Under the pieces are notes generated by a model. It saw only the letters and a program-made list of their open reading frames with translations, was not told where the DNA came from and made no database searches. From Micromonospora lupini (GTDB lineage: Bacteria > Actinomycetota > Actinomycetes > Mycobacteriales > Micromonosporaceae): 64,000 nt of DNA. The stretch is from the NCBI RefSeq assembly GCF_026342015.1, contig NZ_JAPENL010000002.1:315001-379000 (forward strand). The letters run 5' to 3'. A program made the position numbers and the translations under genes. This document shows positions 15,301 through 24,487 of the stretch, piece by piece (the first letter of the stretch is position 1; every line of letters starts with the position of its first letter).

Positions 15301-16413
15301 CTGGCGACCAGACGGCGGGAGTACGACGAGGACGACGTACGGGTCCGGCCCGGAAAGTCCTCGCGTCCGCGTACGCGCACCCGACCCCAGCACAGCGACG
15401 CGGTGGACGGCTTCGTCATCGCGGTCGACCGGGGGCGCTACCAGTGCGTGCTGGCCGGCGCCGAACGTGGCGTGGTGGGGGCCGAGCTGCCCACGGTGAC
15501 CGCGATGCGGGCCCGGGAGCTGGGCCGCAAGTCGGTGGTCGTGGGTGACCGGGTCAGCCTCGTCGGGGACACCTCCGGCGCCGAGGGCGCGCTCGCCCGC
15601 ATCGTCCGGATCGCCGAGCGCCGCTCGGTGCTGCGCCGCACCGCCGACGACGACGAGACCACCGCCGAGGGTCGGCTGGAACGGGTGGTGGTGGCGAACG
15701 CCGACCAGTTGGTGATCGTCAGCGCGTTGGCCGACCCACCCCCGCGCACCGGGTTCATCGACCGTTGCCTGGTGGCCGCGTACGACGCGGACGTCGAGCC
15801 GCTGCTCTGCCTCACCAAGGCCGATCTGGCCGGGCCGGAGGAGGTGCTCGGCTACTACACCGAGCTGGAGCTGCCGTACGTGCTCAACCGCCCCGACTCC
15901 GACCTGCGGGCCCTCCGCGCGCTGCTCAGCGGCAAGGTGTCGGTGATGGTCGGGCACTCCGGGGTGGGCAAGTCGACGCTCGTCAACCGCCTCGTCCCGG
16001 ACGCGCTGCGCGCGGTCGGCGTGGTCAGCGCGATCGGTCGCGGCCGGCACACCTCGACGAGCGCGGTGGCGTTGCGGCTGCCGCCGGTGCCCGGGGTCGA
16101 CACCGATCCGGGCTGGATCATCGACACGCCGGGCATCCGCAGCTTCGGGTTGGCGCACGTCTCCGCCGACAGCCTGCTGCACGGCTTCCCGGACCTGGTG
16201 GAGGGCACCGTCGACTGCCCGCCCAACTGCCCGCACACGGCCGACGAGGCCGACTGCGGGCTGGACGCCTGGGTGGCCGCCGGCAAGGCCGACCCGCGCC
16301 GGCTGGCGTCGTACCGCCGGTTGCTCGCCTCCCGGGCCGGCGACGGCGACGCGCGCGGCGACAGCGACAGGCGCGGGCCCGGCGAGGGTGACAGGCGCGG
16401 GCCCGACGAGTGA
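15301..16413 (+). CDS. rsgA: Ribosome biogenesis GTPase RsgA
   Basis: RsgA is a circularly permuted GTPase that checks 30S subunit maturation. The order is OB fold, G4 (LTKAD), G1 P-loop GHSGVGKSTLVNRL near residue 220, G3 (DTPGI) and a zinc knuckle (CPPNCPHTADEADC). Mycobacterial RsgA begins with a basic tail like EYDEDDVRVRPGK here, which lies upstream of the first in-frame GTG (15403). The only initiator-like codon before it is CTG 15301, six bases after AGGA, so I take this as the start. The Arg- and Gly-rich tail (RGPGEGDRRGPDE) is disordered. Confidence 0.9.
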   Translation: MATRRREYDEDDVRVRPGKSSRPRTRTRPQHSDAVDGFVIAVDRGRYQCVLAGAERGVVGAELPTVTAMRARELGRKSVVVGDRVSLVGDTSGAEGALARIVRIAERRSVLRRTADDDETTAEGRLERVVVANADQLVIVSALADPPPRTGFIDRCLVAAYDADVEPLLCLTKADLAGPEEVLGYYTELELPYVLNRPDSDLRALRALLSGKVSVMVGHSGVGKSTLVNRLVPDALRAVGVVSAIGRGRHTSTSAVALRLPPVPGVDTDPGWIIDTPGIRSFGLAHVSADSLLHGFPDLVEGTVDCPPNCPHTADEADCGLDAWVAAGKADPRRLASYRRLLASRAGDGDARGDSDRRGPGEGDRRGPDE

Positions 16414-16441
16414 CCCGGCGGGCGTCGGCTAGGTTGCCGGC

Positions 16442-17260
16442 ATGACCGGGTACGCCGACGACCTCGCCCTCGCCCACCTGCTCGCCGATCGGGCCGACGC
16501 CATCGCCCTGGACCGGTTTCGGGCGCTCGATCTGCGGGTGGAGACGAAGCCCGACCTGACGCCGGTCTCCGACGCCGACACCGCAGTGGAGCGGGAGATC
16601 CGGGCGCTGCTGGCCGAGCACCGGCCCGCCGACGGACTGCTCGGTGAGGAGTACGGCGCGCAGCCGTCCGCCGATCCGAACGGCCGTCGGTGGATCATCG
16701 ACCCGATCGACGGCACCAAGAACTTCGTCCGTGGCGTGCCGGTGTGGGCCAGCCTGATCGCGCTGTACGACGGCGACCGGCCGGCGGTCGGCGTGGTGTC
16801 GGCGCCGGCGTTGGGTCGGCGCTGGTGGGCGAGCGCGGGCGCGGGCGCGTACGCCGGGCCGGGTCCGGCCGCGGGCGACCGGATCGGGGTCTCGGCGGTG
16901 CGTCGGGTCGCCGACGCGAGCGTCTGCTACTCGTCGCTGACCGGGTGGGAGGCCGCCGGGCGACTCGACGCGCTGCTCGACCTGTTGCGCGCCGGTTGGC
17001 GCAGCCGGGCGTACGGCGACTTCTACGGCTACATGCTGCTGGCCGAGGGCGCACTCGACGTGATGGCCGAGCCGGAGTTGTCGCTGTGGGACGTGGCGGC
17101 GCTGGTACCGATCATCACGGAGGCGGGTGGCACGATCACGGATCTGGAGGGTCGACAGTCCCCGACCGGCGAGCCGGGCACCGAGAGCAGCGTGGTGGCC
17201 ACCAACTGTGTGCTGCACGCCGACATCCTCGCCCGGCTGAATCGGCCAGCCGAGCGCTGA
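16442..17260 (+). CDS. hisN: Histidinol-phosphatase of the inositol monophosphatase family
   Basis: The 272-residue enzyme shows the metal-binding sites GEEYG (about 67), WIIDPIDGTKNFVRG (about 83-97) and LWDVAALVPIITEAGG (about 215) of the IMPase fold. The sequence variant with VRGVPVWAS resembles actinobacterial HisN, which removes phosphate from histidinol phosphate in histidine synthesis, but inositol monophosphatase activity cannot be ruled out. The ATG has only a weak ribosome site (TAGG). It lies 28 bp after rsgA and 26 bp before the next gene, so the three may form one operon from aroA. Confidence 0.85.
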   Translation: MTGYADDLALAHLLADRADAIALDRFRALDLRVETKPDLTPVSDADTAVEREIRALLAEHRPADGLLGEEYGAQPSADPNGRRWIIDPIDGTKNFVRGVPVWASLIALYDGDRPAVGVVSAPALGRRWWASAGAGAYAGPGPAAGDRIGVSAVRRVADASVCYSSLTGWEAAGRLDALLDLLRAGWRSRAYGDFYGYMLLAEGALDVMAEPELSLWDVAALVPIITEAGGTITDLEGRQSPTGEPGTESSVVATNCVLHADILARLNRPAER

Positions 17261-17286
17261 CCCCCGGCAACCTCTATCCTCGCCAG

Positions 17287-18174
17287 GTGGTCTCCTCCGG
17301 CTGGTGCTTCCTCGCGGCGATGATCGTCGCGTACGGCTTCGCCAACCTGCTCCAGTCGGTGGCTGCGGCACGCACCACAGTCCACCACACGTTCGATCCG
17401 GGTCTGCTGCTGCGACTGGCCGGGCACCGGACGTACCTGGTGGGGTTGAGCTGCCAGATCGGCGGTTTCGTGCTCGCCTTCCTGGCCCGGCGGGACCTGC
17501 CCCTGTTCCTGGTGCAGGCGAGCGTGGCGGCCGGGCTCGGGGTGACCGCCATCATCGGCGTGCTGGTGCTCAAGTGGCGGTTGCCGATGGCGGAGGTGGC
17601 CCTGCTGGCGCTGCTCTTCGCCGGGATCACCGCCCTGGTGCTGGCCGCCCGGCCGGCGCCGTCGAAACAGCTCGGCACCGCCGGCTCGGTGGCCCTGCTG
17701 GTGGCGCTCGGGGTGATCGCGGTGCTCGGCGTCTTCACCGTCCGACTGCACGGAGCGCCCGGGTCGGTGGCCCTGGGCTCACTGGCCGGGCTGGCGTTCT
17801 CCTCGGCCGCGGTCGCGGCCCGGCCGCTGGCCTCCGCGCCGTCGGCCGAGGCGTTCCTCGCCGACCCGCTGTTCTACCTGCTGATCGCCCACTCGGTCGT
17901 CGGCCAACTGCTCCTCGGCCTGGCCATGCAGCGCGGCTCGACGACCGCGGCGGTCGCCGCCATGGACGCCGCCGGCGCGGTGCCGGCGGCAATCGTCGGT
18001 CTGCTGCTGCTCAACGACAAGATCTGGCCGGGGCGGGAGTGGCTGGCCGCCACCGGTTTCCTGGTCACCCTCGCCGCCGTGATCGGCCTGACCCGCTACG
18101 CCCAGCCGCAGCAGCACCGCTCGGTGGCACACCGCCGGGATCGGGCCATGGTCGGCGCCGGCCGGTCCCTCTGA
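17287..18174 (+). CDS. Multi-pass membrane protein, EamA/DMT-like
   Basis: The 295-residue protein is nearly all hydrophobic, with about nine or ten helices and a repeat-like structure that recalls drug/metabolite transporters (helices near AGAVPAAIVGLLLLNDKIWPG resemble the last EamA helices). The substrate is unknown. The start is GTG 17287 with a weak ribosome site; translation may couple to hisN. The C-terminal 25 residues are basic and cytoplasmic. The gene converges on a glycosyltransferase gene. Confidence 0.7.
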   Translation: MVSSGWCFLAAMIVAYGFANLLQSVAAARTTVHHTFDPGLLLRLAGHRTYLVGLSCQIGGFVLAFLARRDLPLFLVQASVAAGLGVTAIIGVLVLKWRLPMAEVALLALLFAGITALVLAARPAPSKQLGTAGSVALLVALGVIAVLGVFTVRLHGAPGSVALGSLAGLAFSSAAVAARPLASAPSAEAFLADPLFYLLIAHSVVGQLLLGLAMQRGSTTAAVAAMDAAGAVPAAIVGLLLLNDKIWPGREWLAATGFLVTLAAVIGLTRYAQPQQHRSVAHRRDRAMVGAGRSL

Positions 18175-18202
18175 CCGGCCGGCGCATCCGATTGCACGCC
18201 GC

Positions 18203-19402
18203 TCACGCCTCGACGGGCTTGCGGCGGCTCACCACCCGCTCGTAGAGGCGCTCCAGCGCCCCGGCGGTCCGTTCCCAGGTGTAGCTGCTGCGGACGCGGT
18301 CCACGGCGGCGTGACCGTAGGCGAACCGGCCGGCGTTGTCGCCGAGCAGTCGGCGCAGGGAGACCCCGAGCGCCCGCACGTCCCCGGGAGGCACGAGCCG
18401 GCCGGTGACCTCGTCGACCACGGCGTCCGCCAGGCCGCCCATCGCGTAGCCGACCACTGGCACGCCGCAGGCCATCGCCTCCAGCGAGACCCGCCCGGCC
18501 GAGGAGTAGTGCGGGGTGCAGGCCACCACGTCGGCGGACCGGTACCAGGTCGCCATCTGGTCGTGCGGAACCGCCCCGACCAGGCGCACCTGGTCGGCCA
18601 CCCCGGCGCGCTCGGCCAGCTCACGGAGGCGACGCGCCTCCGCGTGGTTGGCCAGCTCACCGGCGGCTGGGCCACCGGCGATCACCAGCTCGGCGTCGCC
18701 GACCAGCCGCATGGCCCGGATCAGGTCGTCCTGGCCGTGCCCCGGGGACAGTCCACCGACGGAGAGGATGCGGGCCCGCTGTTCGCGCGGCGCCGCCTCG
18801 CCGTCCGGGTGGAACTGCGCGATGTCCACCCCGGCGGGCACCATCGCCACCGAGGTGCGTTGCAGACCCATCCGGGTCAGCTCGTCCACCTCGTCGTTGC
18901 ACTGGGCGACGGCGATGTCCACAGCCCTGGTCAGCGCGCGCTCCAGCGGGATCCGCTCTCCCGGGCCGTCGTAGTTGCCGCCCAGGTGGCGCAACTGCTC
19001 CACCCCGAGCGAGTGGAAGGTCTGCACGACCGGGATGTCGGTCTCCCGGACTGCGTGCGCCGCCGCCAGGCCACCGATCCAGTAGTGCCCGTGCACCACC
19101 TCGGGACGCCAGGCGCCGCTCCACTCGTCGGTCAGCCAGCGTCCGAACTCGGTGACGTGCGGTATCAGACCGGCGGTGGGCAGGGCGGTCGCCGGGCCGA
19201 CGGGCACCCGGTGCACCCGGTAGCCGTCGACCTCCGCCGTCGCCGGCAGCCCCGGGTCGTCCCGGCGCTCGTAGATGCGGACATCGTGGCCTCTGCCAAC
19301 CAGCTCGGCGGCGACCCGCGCGATGTGTTGTTGGGTGCCGACCGGCGGGCCGTCGGCGTGCCGGTACGAACTGGTGTGCGCGCAGACGAGGCCGACGCGC
19401 AT
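18203..19402 (-). CDS. GT-B glycosyltransferase, GT4-like
   Basis: The 399-residue protein has the two Rossmann-like halves of GT-B enzymes. The N half shows GTQQHIARVAAELVGRGHDV and HGHYWIGGLAAAH. The C half shows SVGGLSPGHGQDDLIRAM and the donor site YSSAGRVSLEAMACGVPVVG (EX7E-type). This resembles actinobacterial GT4 members such as MshA-like and mannosyltransferase enzymes that use nucleotide sugars. The acceptor is unknown. It is divergent from the SDR gene, with an ATG start and GGAGG just upstream. Confidence 0.88.
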   Translation of the reverse strand: MRVGLVCAHTSSYRHADGPPVGTQQHIARVAAELVGRGHDVRIYERRDDPGLPATAEVDGYRVHRVPVGPATALPTAGLIPHVTEFGRWLTDEWSGAWRPEVVHGHYWIGGLAAAHAVRETDIPVVQTFHSLGVEQLRHLGGNYDGPGERIPLERALTRAVDIAVAQCNDEVDELTRMGLQRTSVAMVPAGVDIAQFHPDGEAAPREQRARILSVGGLSPGHGQDDLIRAMRLVGDAELVIAGGPAAGELANHAEARRLRELAERAGVADQVRLVGAVPHDQMATWYRSADVVACTPHYSSAGRVSLEAMACGVPVVGYAMGGLADAVVDEVTGRLVPPGDVRALGVSLRRLLGDNAGRFAYGHAAVDRVRSSYTWERTAGALERLYERVVSRRKPVEA

Positions 19403-19630
19403 GGGTCACCTCCCTGCGATCTTTTCCTCGGCGGTCCCGGTCAGAGCGTCCCATTAACCTGGGGACCCGGAGCCGAAACCTGGCAGATCGGGAACAGTCA
19501 CCGCAGGTGCCACCGACACTTGCGCCACGGCAATCACACGAGCCCCGTTCCGGTGCCGGTAGGGACGCTTCCCGATGATCCTCCGGCCGCTGGTGGTATG
19601 ACCGGGCCCGACCGGGGGTACCGCTCAGGA

Positions 19631-20626
19631 ATGCCGCTGACCCGCACCCTCGACGATTCGACCGTGGTGATCACCGGCGCGTCCAGCGGGATCGGCACGG
19701 CCACCGCGTACGCGCTGGCCCGCCGGGGCGCCGCAGTGGTGCTCGCCGCCCGCAGCGAGCCCGCGCTGCGACAGGTCGCGCAGCGCTGCCGAGAGCTGGG
19801 CGGGCGGGCGTTGGCCGTCCCGACGGACGTGACCGATCTGGAGTCCGTACAGCAGTTGGCCGACCGCGCGGTGGGCGAGTTCGGGCGCATCGACGCCTGG
19901 GTCAACAACGCAGCGGTGAGCGCGGTGGGTCTGTTCGACGAGATCCCGGTCGCCGAGTTCCGACGCGTGTTGGAGGTCAACCTGCTGGGCACGGTGCACG
20001 GGATCAAGGCCGCGCTGCCGTACCTCGGCGCGGCCGGCGGCGGCGTGCTTGTCAACAACGCCTCGGTGCTGGCCGAGGTGGCGATGCCGTACCAGTCGGC
20101 GTACAACGCCGCCAAGCACGGCATCCGCGGGCTGTCCGACACCGTCCGGCAGGAGCTGCGAGTCACCGGTCGGGGGCAGATCTCCGTCTGCACAGTGCTG
20201 CCGGCAACCATCGACACGCCCTTCTTCCGGCACGCGGCCAACCACAGCGGTCGGGAACTGGTGCCACCCCCGCCGGTCTACCCGCCGGAGGTGGTCGCCG
20301 AGACGATCGTGCGGTTGCTGCGCCGGCCGCGCCGCGAGGCGTACGCCGGTGGCGCCGCCCGGCTGGTCGGCCTCCAGTGGCGGTTGGCGCCGGCTCTGAT
20401 GGAGCGCACCCTCGGCTGGTACGTCCACCGCACCCAGTTCGGTCCGGGCGCGCGGCTGGACAGCACCGGAAACGTGTTCCACGCCGATGGGCAGGCCGAC
20501 CGCAGCGGGGGTTGGCACGGCCGGCGGCGTCAGCTGGTGCGGATGACAGCCGCGTTCGGGCTCGCGGCGGCCGGCACCGCCGTCGGCACCATGGCCATGA
20601 ACCGCCGATCCCGATCGGATCGCTGA
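19631..20626 (+). CDS. Short-chain dehydrogenase/reductase with C-terminal hydrophobic tail
   Basis: The NAD(P)-binding motif TGASSGIGTATA (about 14-25), NNAAV and the active-site Tyr/Lys in SAYNAAKHGIRG mark a classical SDR. The protein has 331 residues, longer than the usual 250; the extra C-terminal part ends with a hydrophobic segment (AFGLAAAGTAVGTMAM) and a basic tail that may anchor it to the membrane. ATG 19631 gives a normal N-terminus, though ATG 19598 in the same frame is possible and neither has a strong ribosome site. Its stop overlaps the next start (TGATG). Confidence 0.85.
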   Translation: MPLTRTLDDSTVVITGASSGIGTATAYALARRGAAVVLAARSEPALRQVAQRCRELGGRALAVPTDVTDLESVQQLADRAVGEFGRIDAWVNNAAVSAVGLFDEIPVAEFRRVLEVNLLGTVHGIKAALPYLGAAGGGVLVNNASVLAEVAMPYQSAYNAAKHGIRGLSDTVRQELRVTGRGQISVCTVLPATIDTPFFRHAANHSGRELVPPPPVYPPEVVAETIVRLLRRPRREAYAGGAARLVGLQWRLAPALMERTLGWYVHRTQFGPGARLDSTGNVFHADGQADRSGGWHGRRRQLVRMTAAFGLAAAGTAVGTMAMNRRSRSDR

Positions 20627-21432
20627 TGACAGGCGTCGACCGACCGGACGCGCCGTTGGTCCGCGGCCCACACCCCGAGGCGACCATCGGAGTGGACGAG
20701 CGCTGTCGGGTGGAGGTCGACGAGTCGTCCCCGGTCGTCCGGTTGACTGGTGTGCTCGACGCCGAGGAGGCGGGCCGGGTCCACGACGTGTTGCTCGCAC
20801 GGCTCAGCGACAGGCCCGGCCCGGTGGTCGCCGACGTGACCGGGCTGCTGGTCACCGACCCGGCCGGGCGGAACGTCTTCGCCGAGGTCCGCCGGGAGAT
20901 CGCCGACTGGCCCGCCGCGGACCTGCTGCTCTGCGACCCGGCGGTCTCCGGGCCCGGTCGCCCCGATGCGGTCCTGGCGGGTGTGCCGGCCTGGCCCACC
21001 CTGGACGCCGCGCTGGCCGCGGTCGTCGCGGCCCCGCTGGCGGCGGTCCTGACCGCCGAGCTGCCGCCGACCGTGGAGTCCGCCCGGCAGGCCCGCGAGC
21101 TGGTCGCCACCGGTTGTGCGCGCTGGGGCATGCCGACCCTTACCGAGCCGGCGCAGATCGCGGTCACCGAGATGGTCAACAACGTGGTCACGCACGCCCG
21201 GACGCTCATGGACGTCCGGTTGGCGCCGCAGGGCGACACCCTGCACCTGGCGGTCCGTGACCACTCGTCGCGCCGGCCCACGTTCGCCGGCCTGTCCCCG
21301 CCCAACCGCGTGGGGGGCCGGGGCCTGCTGCTGATCGACACCGTGGCCCGCCGGTGGGGCACCAGCATGGTGCCGGACGGCAAGGTCGTCTGGTGCGTGC
21401 TGCACCCGGACGACGAGGCAGCGCACGACTGA
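20626..21432 (+). CDS. STAS-like plus HATPase protein, anti-sigma/antagonist type
   Basis: The first 110 residues resemble a STAS domain (VVRLTGVLDAEEAGRVHDVL, VVADVTGLLVTDPAG). The second half is an HATPase_c domain of the RsbW group, with the N box AVTEMVNNVVTHA and the G box VGGRGLLLIDTVARRWG. Fused STAS/ATPase proteins belong to actinobacterial partner-switching networks that control sigma factors. It overlaps the SDR stop codon by one base, so the two are probably made together. Partners are not known, though a second RsbW-like protein is encoded at 24004. Confidence 0.8.
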   Translation: MTGVDRPDAPLVRGPHPEATIGVDERCRVEVDESSPVVRLTGVLDAEEAGRVHDVLLARLSDRPGPVVADVTGLLVTDPAGRNVFAEVRREIADWPAADLLLCDPAVSGPGRPDAVLAGVPAWPTLDAALAAVVAAPLAAVLTAELPPTVESARQARELVATGCARWGMPTLTEPAQIAVTEMVNNVVTHARTLMDVRLAPQGDTLHLAVRDHSSRRPTFAGLSPPNRVGGRGLLLIDTVARRWGTSMVPDGKVVWCVLHPDDEAAHD

Positions 21433-21520
21433 CGGGCCTCCCGCGCCCGGTGTCCGGTTCGCTGGGGTATGACCGGCGGCGCTCCGGTTACGGCGGGAGG
21501 GCAGCGGGTAGTGATCAGAC

Positions 21521-22093
21521 ATGCGCGACAACGAGTACCCGACCCCCGTGTCCGACACCGAGGCGGAGGGGCTGCCCGACACCGCCGACGACGACTCGAC
21601 CGCCAACGACGACGTGCTCACCGGGCGCGAGGCGGACGGCCCGGAGCCGGCCCAACTGCCCGGCGACCGGACGCCGGTGGCGGTGGACCGCTTCGGGACG
21701 ACCGCCGAGGAGCAACTCGACGGGGAGTCGTTGGACTACAAGCTCGACCGGGAGGTCTACGAGCGTCCGGCGGACGATCCGCTGGCCGGGACGATCGACC
21801 CGAAGATCGCCTTCGAGGCGGACAATCTGGAGGCCGCGGCGGAGGCCCAGCTGGACGCCGACGTGATGGACCCGGGCCCCACCTCGGATCCGAACTCGCC
21901 GGTCTCCCTCTACGACCACGGTCAGCTCGGCACGCCCGCCGACCACACGGTGGGCCGGCTGGTGGAGCCGGACGAGGGGGCGCACACCGACCAGGAGACC
22001 GACTCCGTGGCGTACGACGCCGGGTCGGCGGGCGGCGGGGCGACCGCGGAGGAGCTGGCCATCCACGAGACCGAGCCGCCGCGCTCGGTCTGA
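21521..22093 (+). CDS. DUF5709 family protein
   Basis: The 190-residue hydrophilic and very acidic protein contains the DUF5709 layout: EGLPDTADDDST, a middle DRFGTTAEEQLDGESLDYKL segment and a C-terminal TDQETDSVAYDAG part. Proteins of this family are common in actinomycetes and are of unknown role. Low hydrophobicity and many Asp, Glu, Pro and Gly suggest it is largely unfolded. It ends five bases from the end of the convergent response regulator gene. Confidence 0.85.
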   Translation: MRDNEYPTPVSDTEAEGLPDTADDDSTANDDVLTGREADGPEPAQLPGDRTPVAVDRFGTTAEEQLDGESLDYKLDREVYERPADDPLAGTIDPKIAFEADNLEAAAEAQLDADVMDPGPTSDPNSPVSLYDHGQLGTPADHTVGRLVEPDEGAHTDQETDSVAYDAGSAGGGATAEELAIHETEPPRSV

Positions 22094-22098
22094 GCCGA

Positions 22099-22764
22099 TC
22101 AGTCGTCCAGGCCACGCTCGATCGCGTAACGGGTCAATTCGACCCGGTTGTGCAGTTGCAGCTTACCCAGCGTGTTCTGCACGTGGTTCTGCACGGTGCG
22201 GTGGGACAGGCCGAGTCGCTGCGCGATCTGCTTGTACGACATCCCCTTGGCCACCAGGCGCAGCACCTCCGTCTCCCGGTCGGTGAGGCGGGGCATTTCC
22301 GGCTCCGCGTTCCCGGTCGTGCCCTGCCCCGGCCCGGTGGCCAGCCGCCGGTACTCCCCCAGCACCAACCCCGCCAGGCCGGGCGTGAAGACCGGGTCAC
22401 CGGCGGCGGTGCGGCGTACGGCGTCGAGGAACGCGGCGGGCGCCGTCGACTTCACCAGGTAGCCGGTGGCGCCCGCCTTGACCGCGTCGAGCACGCTCTG
22501 CTCCTCGCCGCTGGCGCTGAGCATCAGCACCCGGACGTCGGGCAGCGCGGCGCGTAGCCCGACGACCACCTCGACACCGGAGATGTCCGGTAGTTGCAGG
22601 TCGAGGACTACCACGTCGGGTCGGGCGGCGGCGGCGACCCGGATCGCCTGCCGCCCCTCGCCACTTGTCGCCACCACCAGGAAGCCGGCCTCGGCCAGGT
22701 CGCGGGCCACGCCCTCGCGCCACATCGGATGGTCGTCGACGACCATCACCCGCACGGCAGTCAC
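22099..22764 (-). CDS. NarL/FixJ-family response regulator
   Basis: The 221-residue protein has a receiver domain with Asp residues in VVDDHPMWREG, phosphoacceptor Asp in VVLDLQLPDISG (about 55) and Lys in GYLVKS (about 104), then a LuxR-type helix-turn-helix (LTDRETEVLRLVAKGMSYKQ to TVQNHVQNTLGKL). It is the output partner of the kinase encoded just upstream, whose stop codon overlaps this start by four bases (ATGA). The target genes are unknown. Confidence 0.93.
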   Translation of the reverse strand: MTAVRVMVVDDHPMWREGVARDLAEAGFLVVATSGEGRQAIRVAAAARPDVVVLDLQLPDISGVEVVVGLRAALPDVRVLMLSASGEEQSVLDAVKAGATGYLVKSTAPAAFLDAVRRTAAGDPVFTPGLAGLVLGEYRRLATGPGQGTTGNAEPEMPRLTDRETEVLRLVAKGMSYKQIAQRLGLSHRTVQNHVQNTLGKLQLHNRVELTRYAIERGLDD

Positions 22765-23885
22765 CGCGGTCTCCTCGGCACGGTCAGCTCTACCTCGGTG
22801 CCCGCATCGGAGGTCGACAGGATCCGGACCGTACCCCCGAGGTCGGCCACCCGACCGCAGATCGACTGGGCCACGCCGAGCCGTCCCTGCGCGGCGGCCT
22901 CGACAAGCCTGCCGTCCGGGATGCCCGGCCCCTCGTCACGGATCGACACGGTCACGGTCTCCCCCTCATCCTCGATCAACACCCAGGCCCGCCCGCCGGC
23001 GTGGTGGCCCACGTTGTCCAGGGCCGCACCGGCGGCCGCCGCCAACTCGCCGGCCACCTGCCGCGGCAGGGTGACAGGGGTGGCGGGGGCCGAGAGCGAC
23101 ACCGCCGCCGAGGCGTACCGGCCGAGCAGGCCCCGCAGGTCCACCGCGTCCGTACCGGCGGCAGCGGCAGGTGCGGTGCCCGCGATGAGGGCCCGCAGAG
23201 CGGCCTCCTGCTCACCGGCGAGCCGGGCCAGTTCGCCTGCCTCGCCGGGCAGGTGCGCGCCGCGCCGCTGCACGAGCGCCAGCACCTGGAGCACCGAGTC
23301 GTGGATGTCGCGTGCCAGTCGCTCCCGCTCGCGGGTGGCCGCCTCCAGTTCCACGGCGTGTTGCAGGCGTTCCTCGGCGGCCACGGCGAGCCGCGCCACG
23401 TGCCCGACCACCACCCCGGCGAGCAGCAGCAGGATCACCCCGGTGAACGAGGTCTGGCTGATCCGTTCCCGGATGGCCAGGTCCGCGCCGGCGACCAGCA
23501 GCCCGGCCACCGTGCCCCGCCGCCGGCCGCCGGAGACGGCCCAGGCCAGCACCGGGCCGGCCATCCAGGCAGCCCCGAGGGTGGATACGCCGTGCCCGAG
23601 CGCCTCCCGCCCGACCAACCAGGGGGTGGACAGCACGATGGCGAGCACCAACCCGAGGTCGGCAAGCAGCAGCGGCCAGCGGCGCCAGGCGGGCCGGGCG
23701 TACCCGACGGCTGTCGCCCCGGTCCACACGATCATCGTCAGGATCAGGGCGCCGACGGCGAACGGGTGGGCGTACCTGTCGGCGTCGCGCACGGCGAGTG
23801 CGCAGACGTACACGAGGGAGGCCACCCGGAACACCGTGAGCGCCCGCCAGAGCGGCACCTCGAAACCACCCGGCGGCGACGGCAT
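22761..23885 (-). CDS. Membrane sensor histidine kinase, NarX/DesK type (HisKA_3)
   Basis: The 374-residue kinase starts with about five or six hydrophobic segments (residues 15-165), then a HisKA_3 helix with the phospho-His in RERERLARDIHDSVLQVL near residue 200 and a short HATPase with ALDNVGHHAGG and RDEGPGIPDG. The membrane part has no large outside sensor domain, so it may sense membrane state or a small ligand. It forms a two-gene operon with the response regulator. ATG 23885 was chosen as the first methionine before the first helix. Confidence 0.9.
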   Translation of the reverse strand: MPSPPGGFEVPLWRALTVFRVASLVYVCALAVRDADRYAHPFAVGALILTMIVWTGATAVGYARPAWRRWPLLLADLGLVLAIVLSTPWLVGREALGHGVSTLGAAWMAGPVLAWAVSGGRRRGTVAGLLVAGADLAIRERISQTSFTGVILLLLAGVVVGHVARLAVAAEERLQHAVELEAATRERERLARDIHDSVLQVLALVQRRGAHLPGEAGELARLAGEQEAALRALIAGTAPAAAAGTDAVDLRGLLGRYASAAVSLSAPATPVTLPRQVAGELAAAAGAALDNVGHHAGGRAWVLIEDEGETVTVSIRDEGPGIPDGRLVEAAAQGRLGVAQSICGRVADLGGTVRILSTSDAGTEVELTVPRRPR

Positions 23886-24003
23886 GGCGGTCAGGATGCC
23901 ACAGCCGTGCCTGCGGCGCGGGGCCACGGAGTGCGCCTCAAGGAACCCTGACGTACGGTGGAAAAGCCGCGAAATACTCCGAGATCCGCTGTCGGGACGG
24001 GCC

Positions 24004-24462
24004 ATGACGAATGCAGATCCGCACGCACCGCGTACGGTTGTGCCCATCGAACCCTCCCTCCTGATCGCCGAGGCCTTCGAGCAGGCCCAGGTGACCGAGA
24101 TTCGACACTCGGTCACCACCTGCGCGCACGCCTCCGGCCTCGACGGCCAACGGCTTGACGACTTCGTGCTGGCGGTCAACGAGTTGATCACCAACGCGGT
24201 GCGGCACGGCGGTGGGCGCGGGTGGCTGCGACTCTGGCGGGAGCCGGGCGCGCTGCTCTGCGAGGTGGCCGACCACGGGCAGGGCATCACCCCGCAGCGG
24301 CTGGGCGACCGGAGCCGTCCCGCCCCGGACACCGCCGGCGGTTGGGGCCTCTGGCTGGCCCGGGAGCTGACCGACGACATGGAGATCGCCACCAGCGCCG
24401 CCGGCACCACCGTCCGCATCACCGCCACCCTCGCCGCCGCCACCGACAGCACCCAGCGCTGA
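24004..24462 (+). CDS. RsbW-like ATP-binding protein (anti-sigma type)
   Basis: The 152-residue protein is a single HATPase_c domain with the N box VLAVNELITNAVRHGG and the G1 box EVADHGQGI followed by GGWGLWLARELTDD. This is the SpoIIAB/RsbW-like family abundant in actinomycetes, where members bind sigma or anti-anti-sigma proteins or act as small kinases. It is divergent from the two-component operon and convergent with prs. The ATG start precedes the domain by about 25 residues. No partner gene is adjacent. Confidence 0.82.
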   Translation: MTNADPHAPRTVVPIEPSLLIAEAFEQAQVTEIRHSVTTCAHASGLDGQRLDDFVLAVNELITNAVRHGGGRGWLRLWREPGALLCEVADHGQGITPQRLGDRSRPAPDTAGGWGLWLARELTDDMEIATSAAGTTVRITATLAAATDSTQR

Positions 24463-24487
24463 GACCGGGCCCGGGGCGCGAGCCGGA

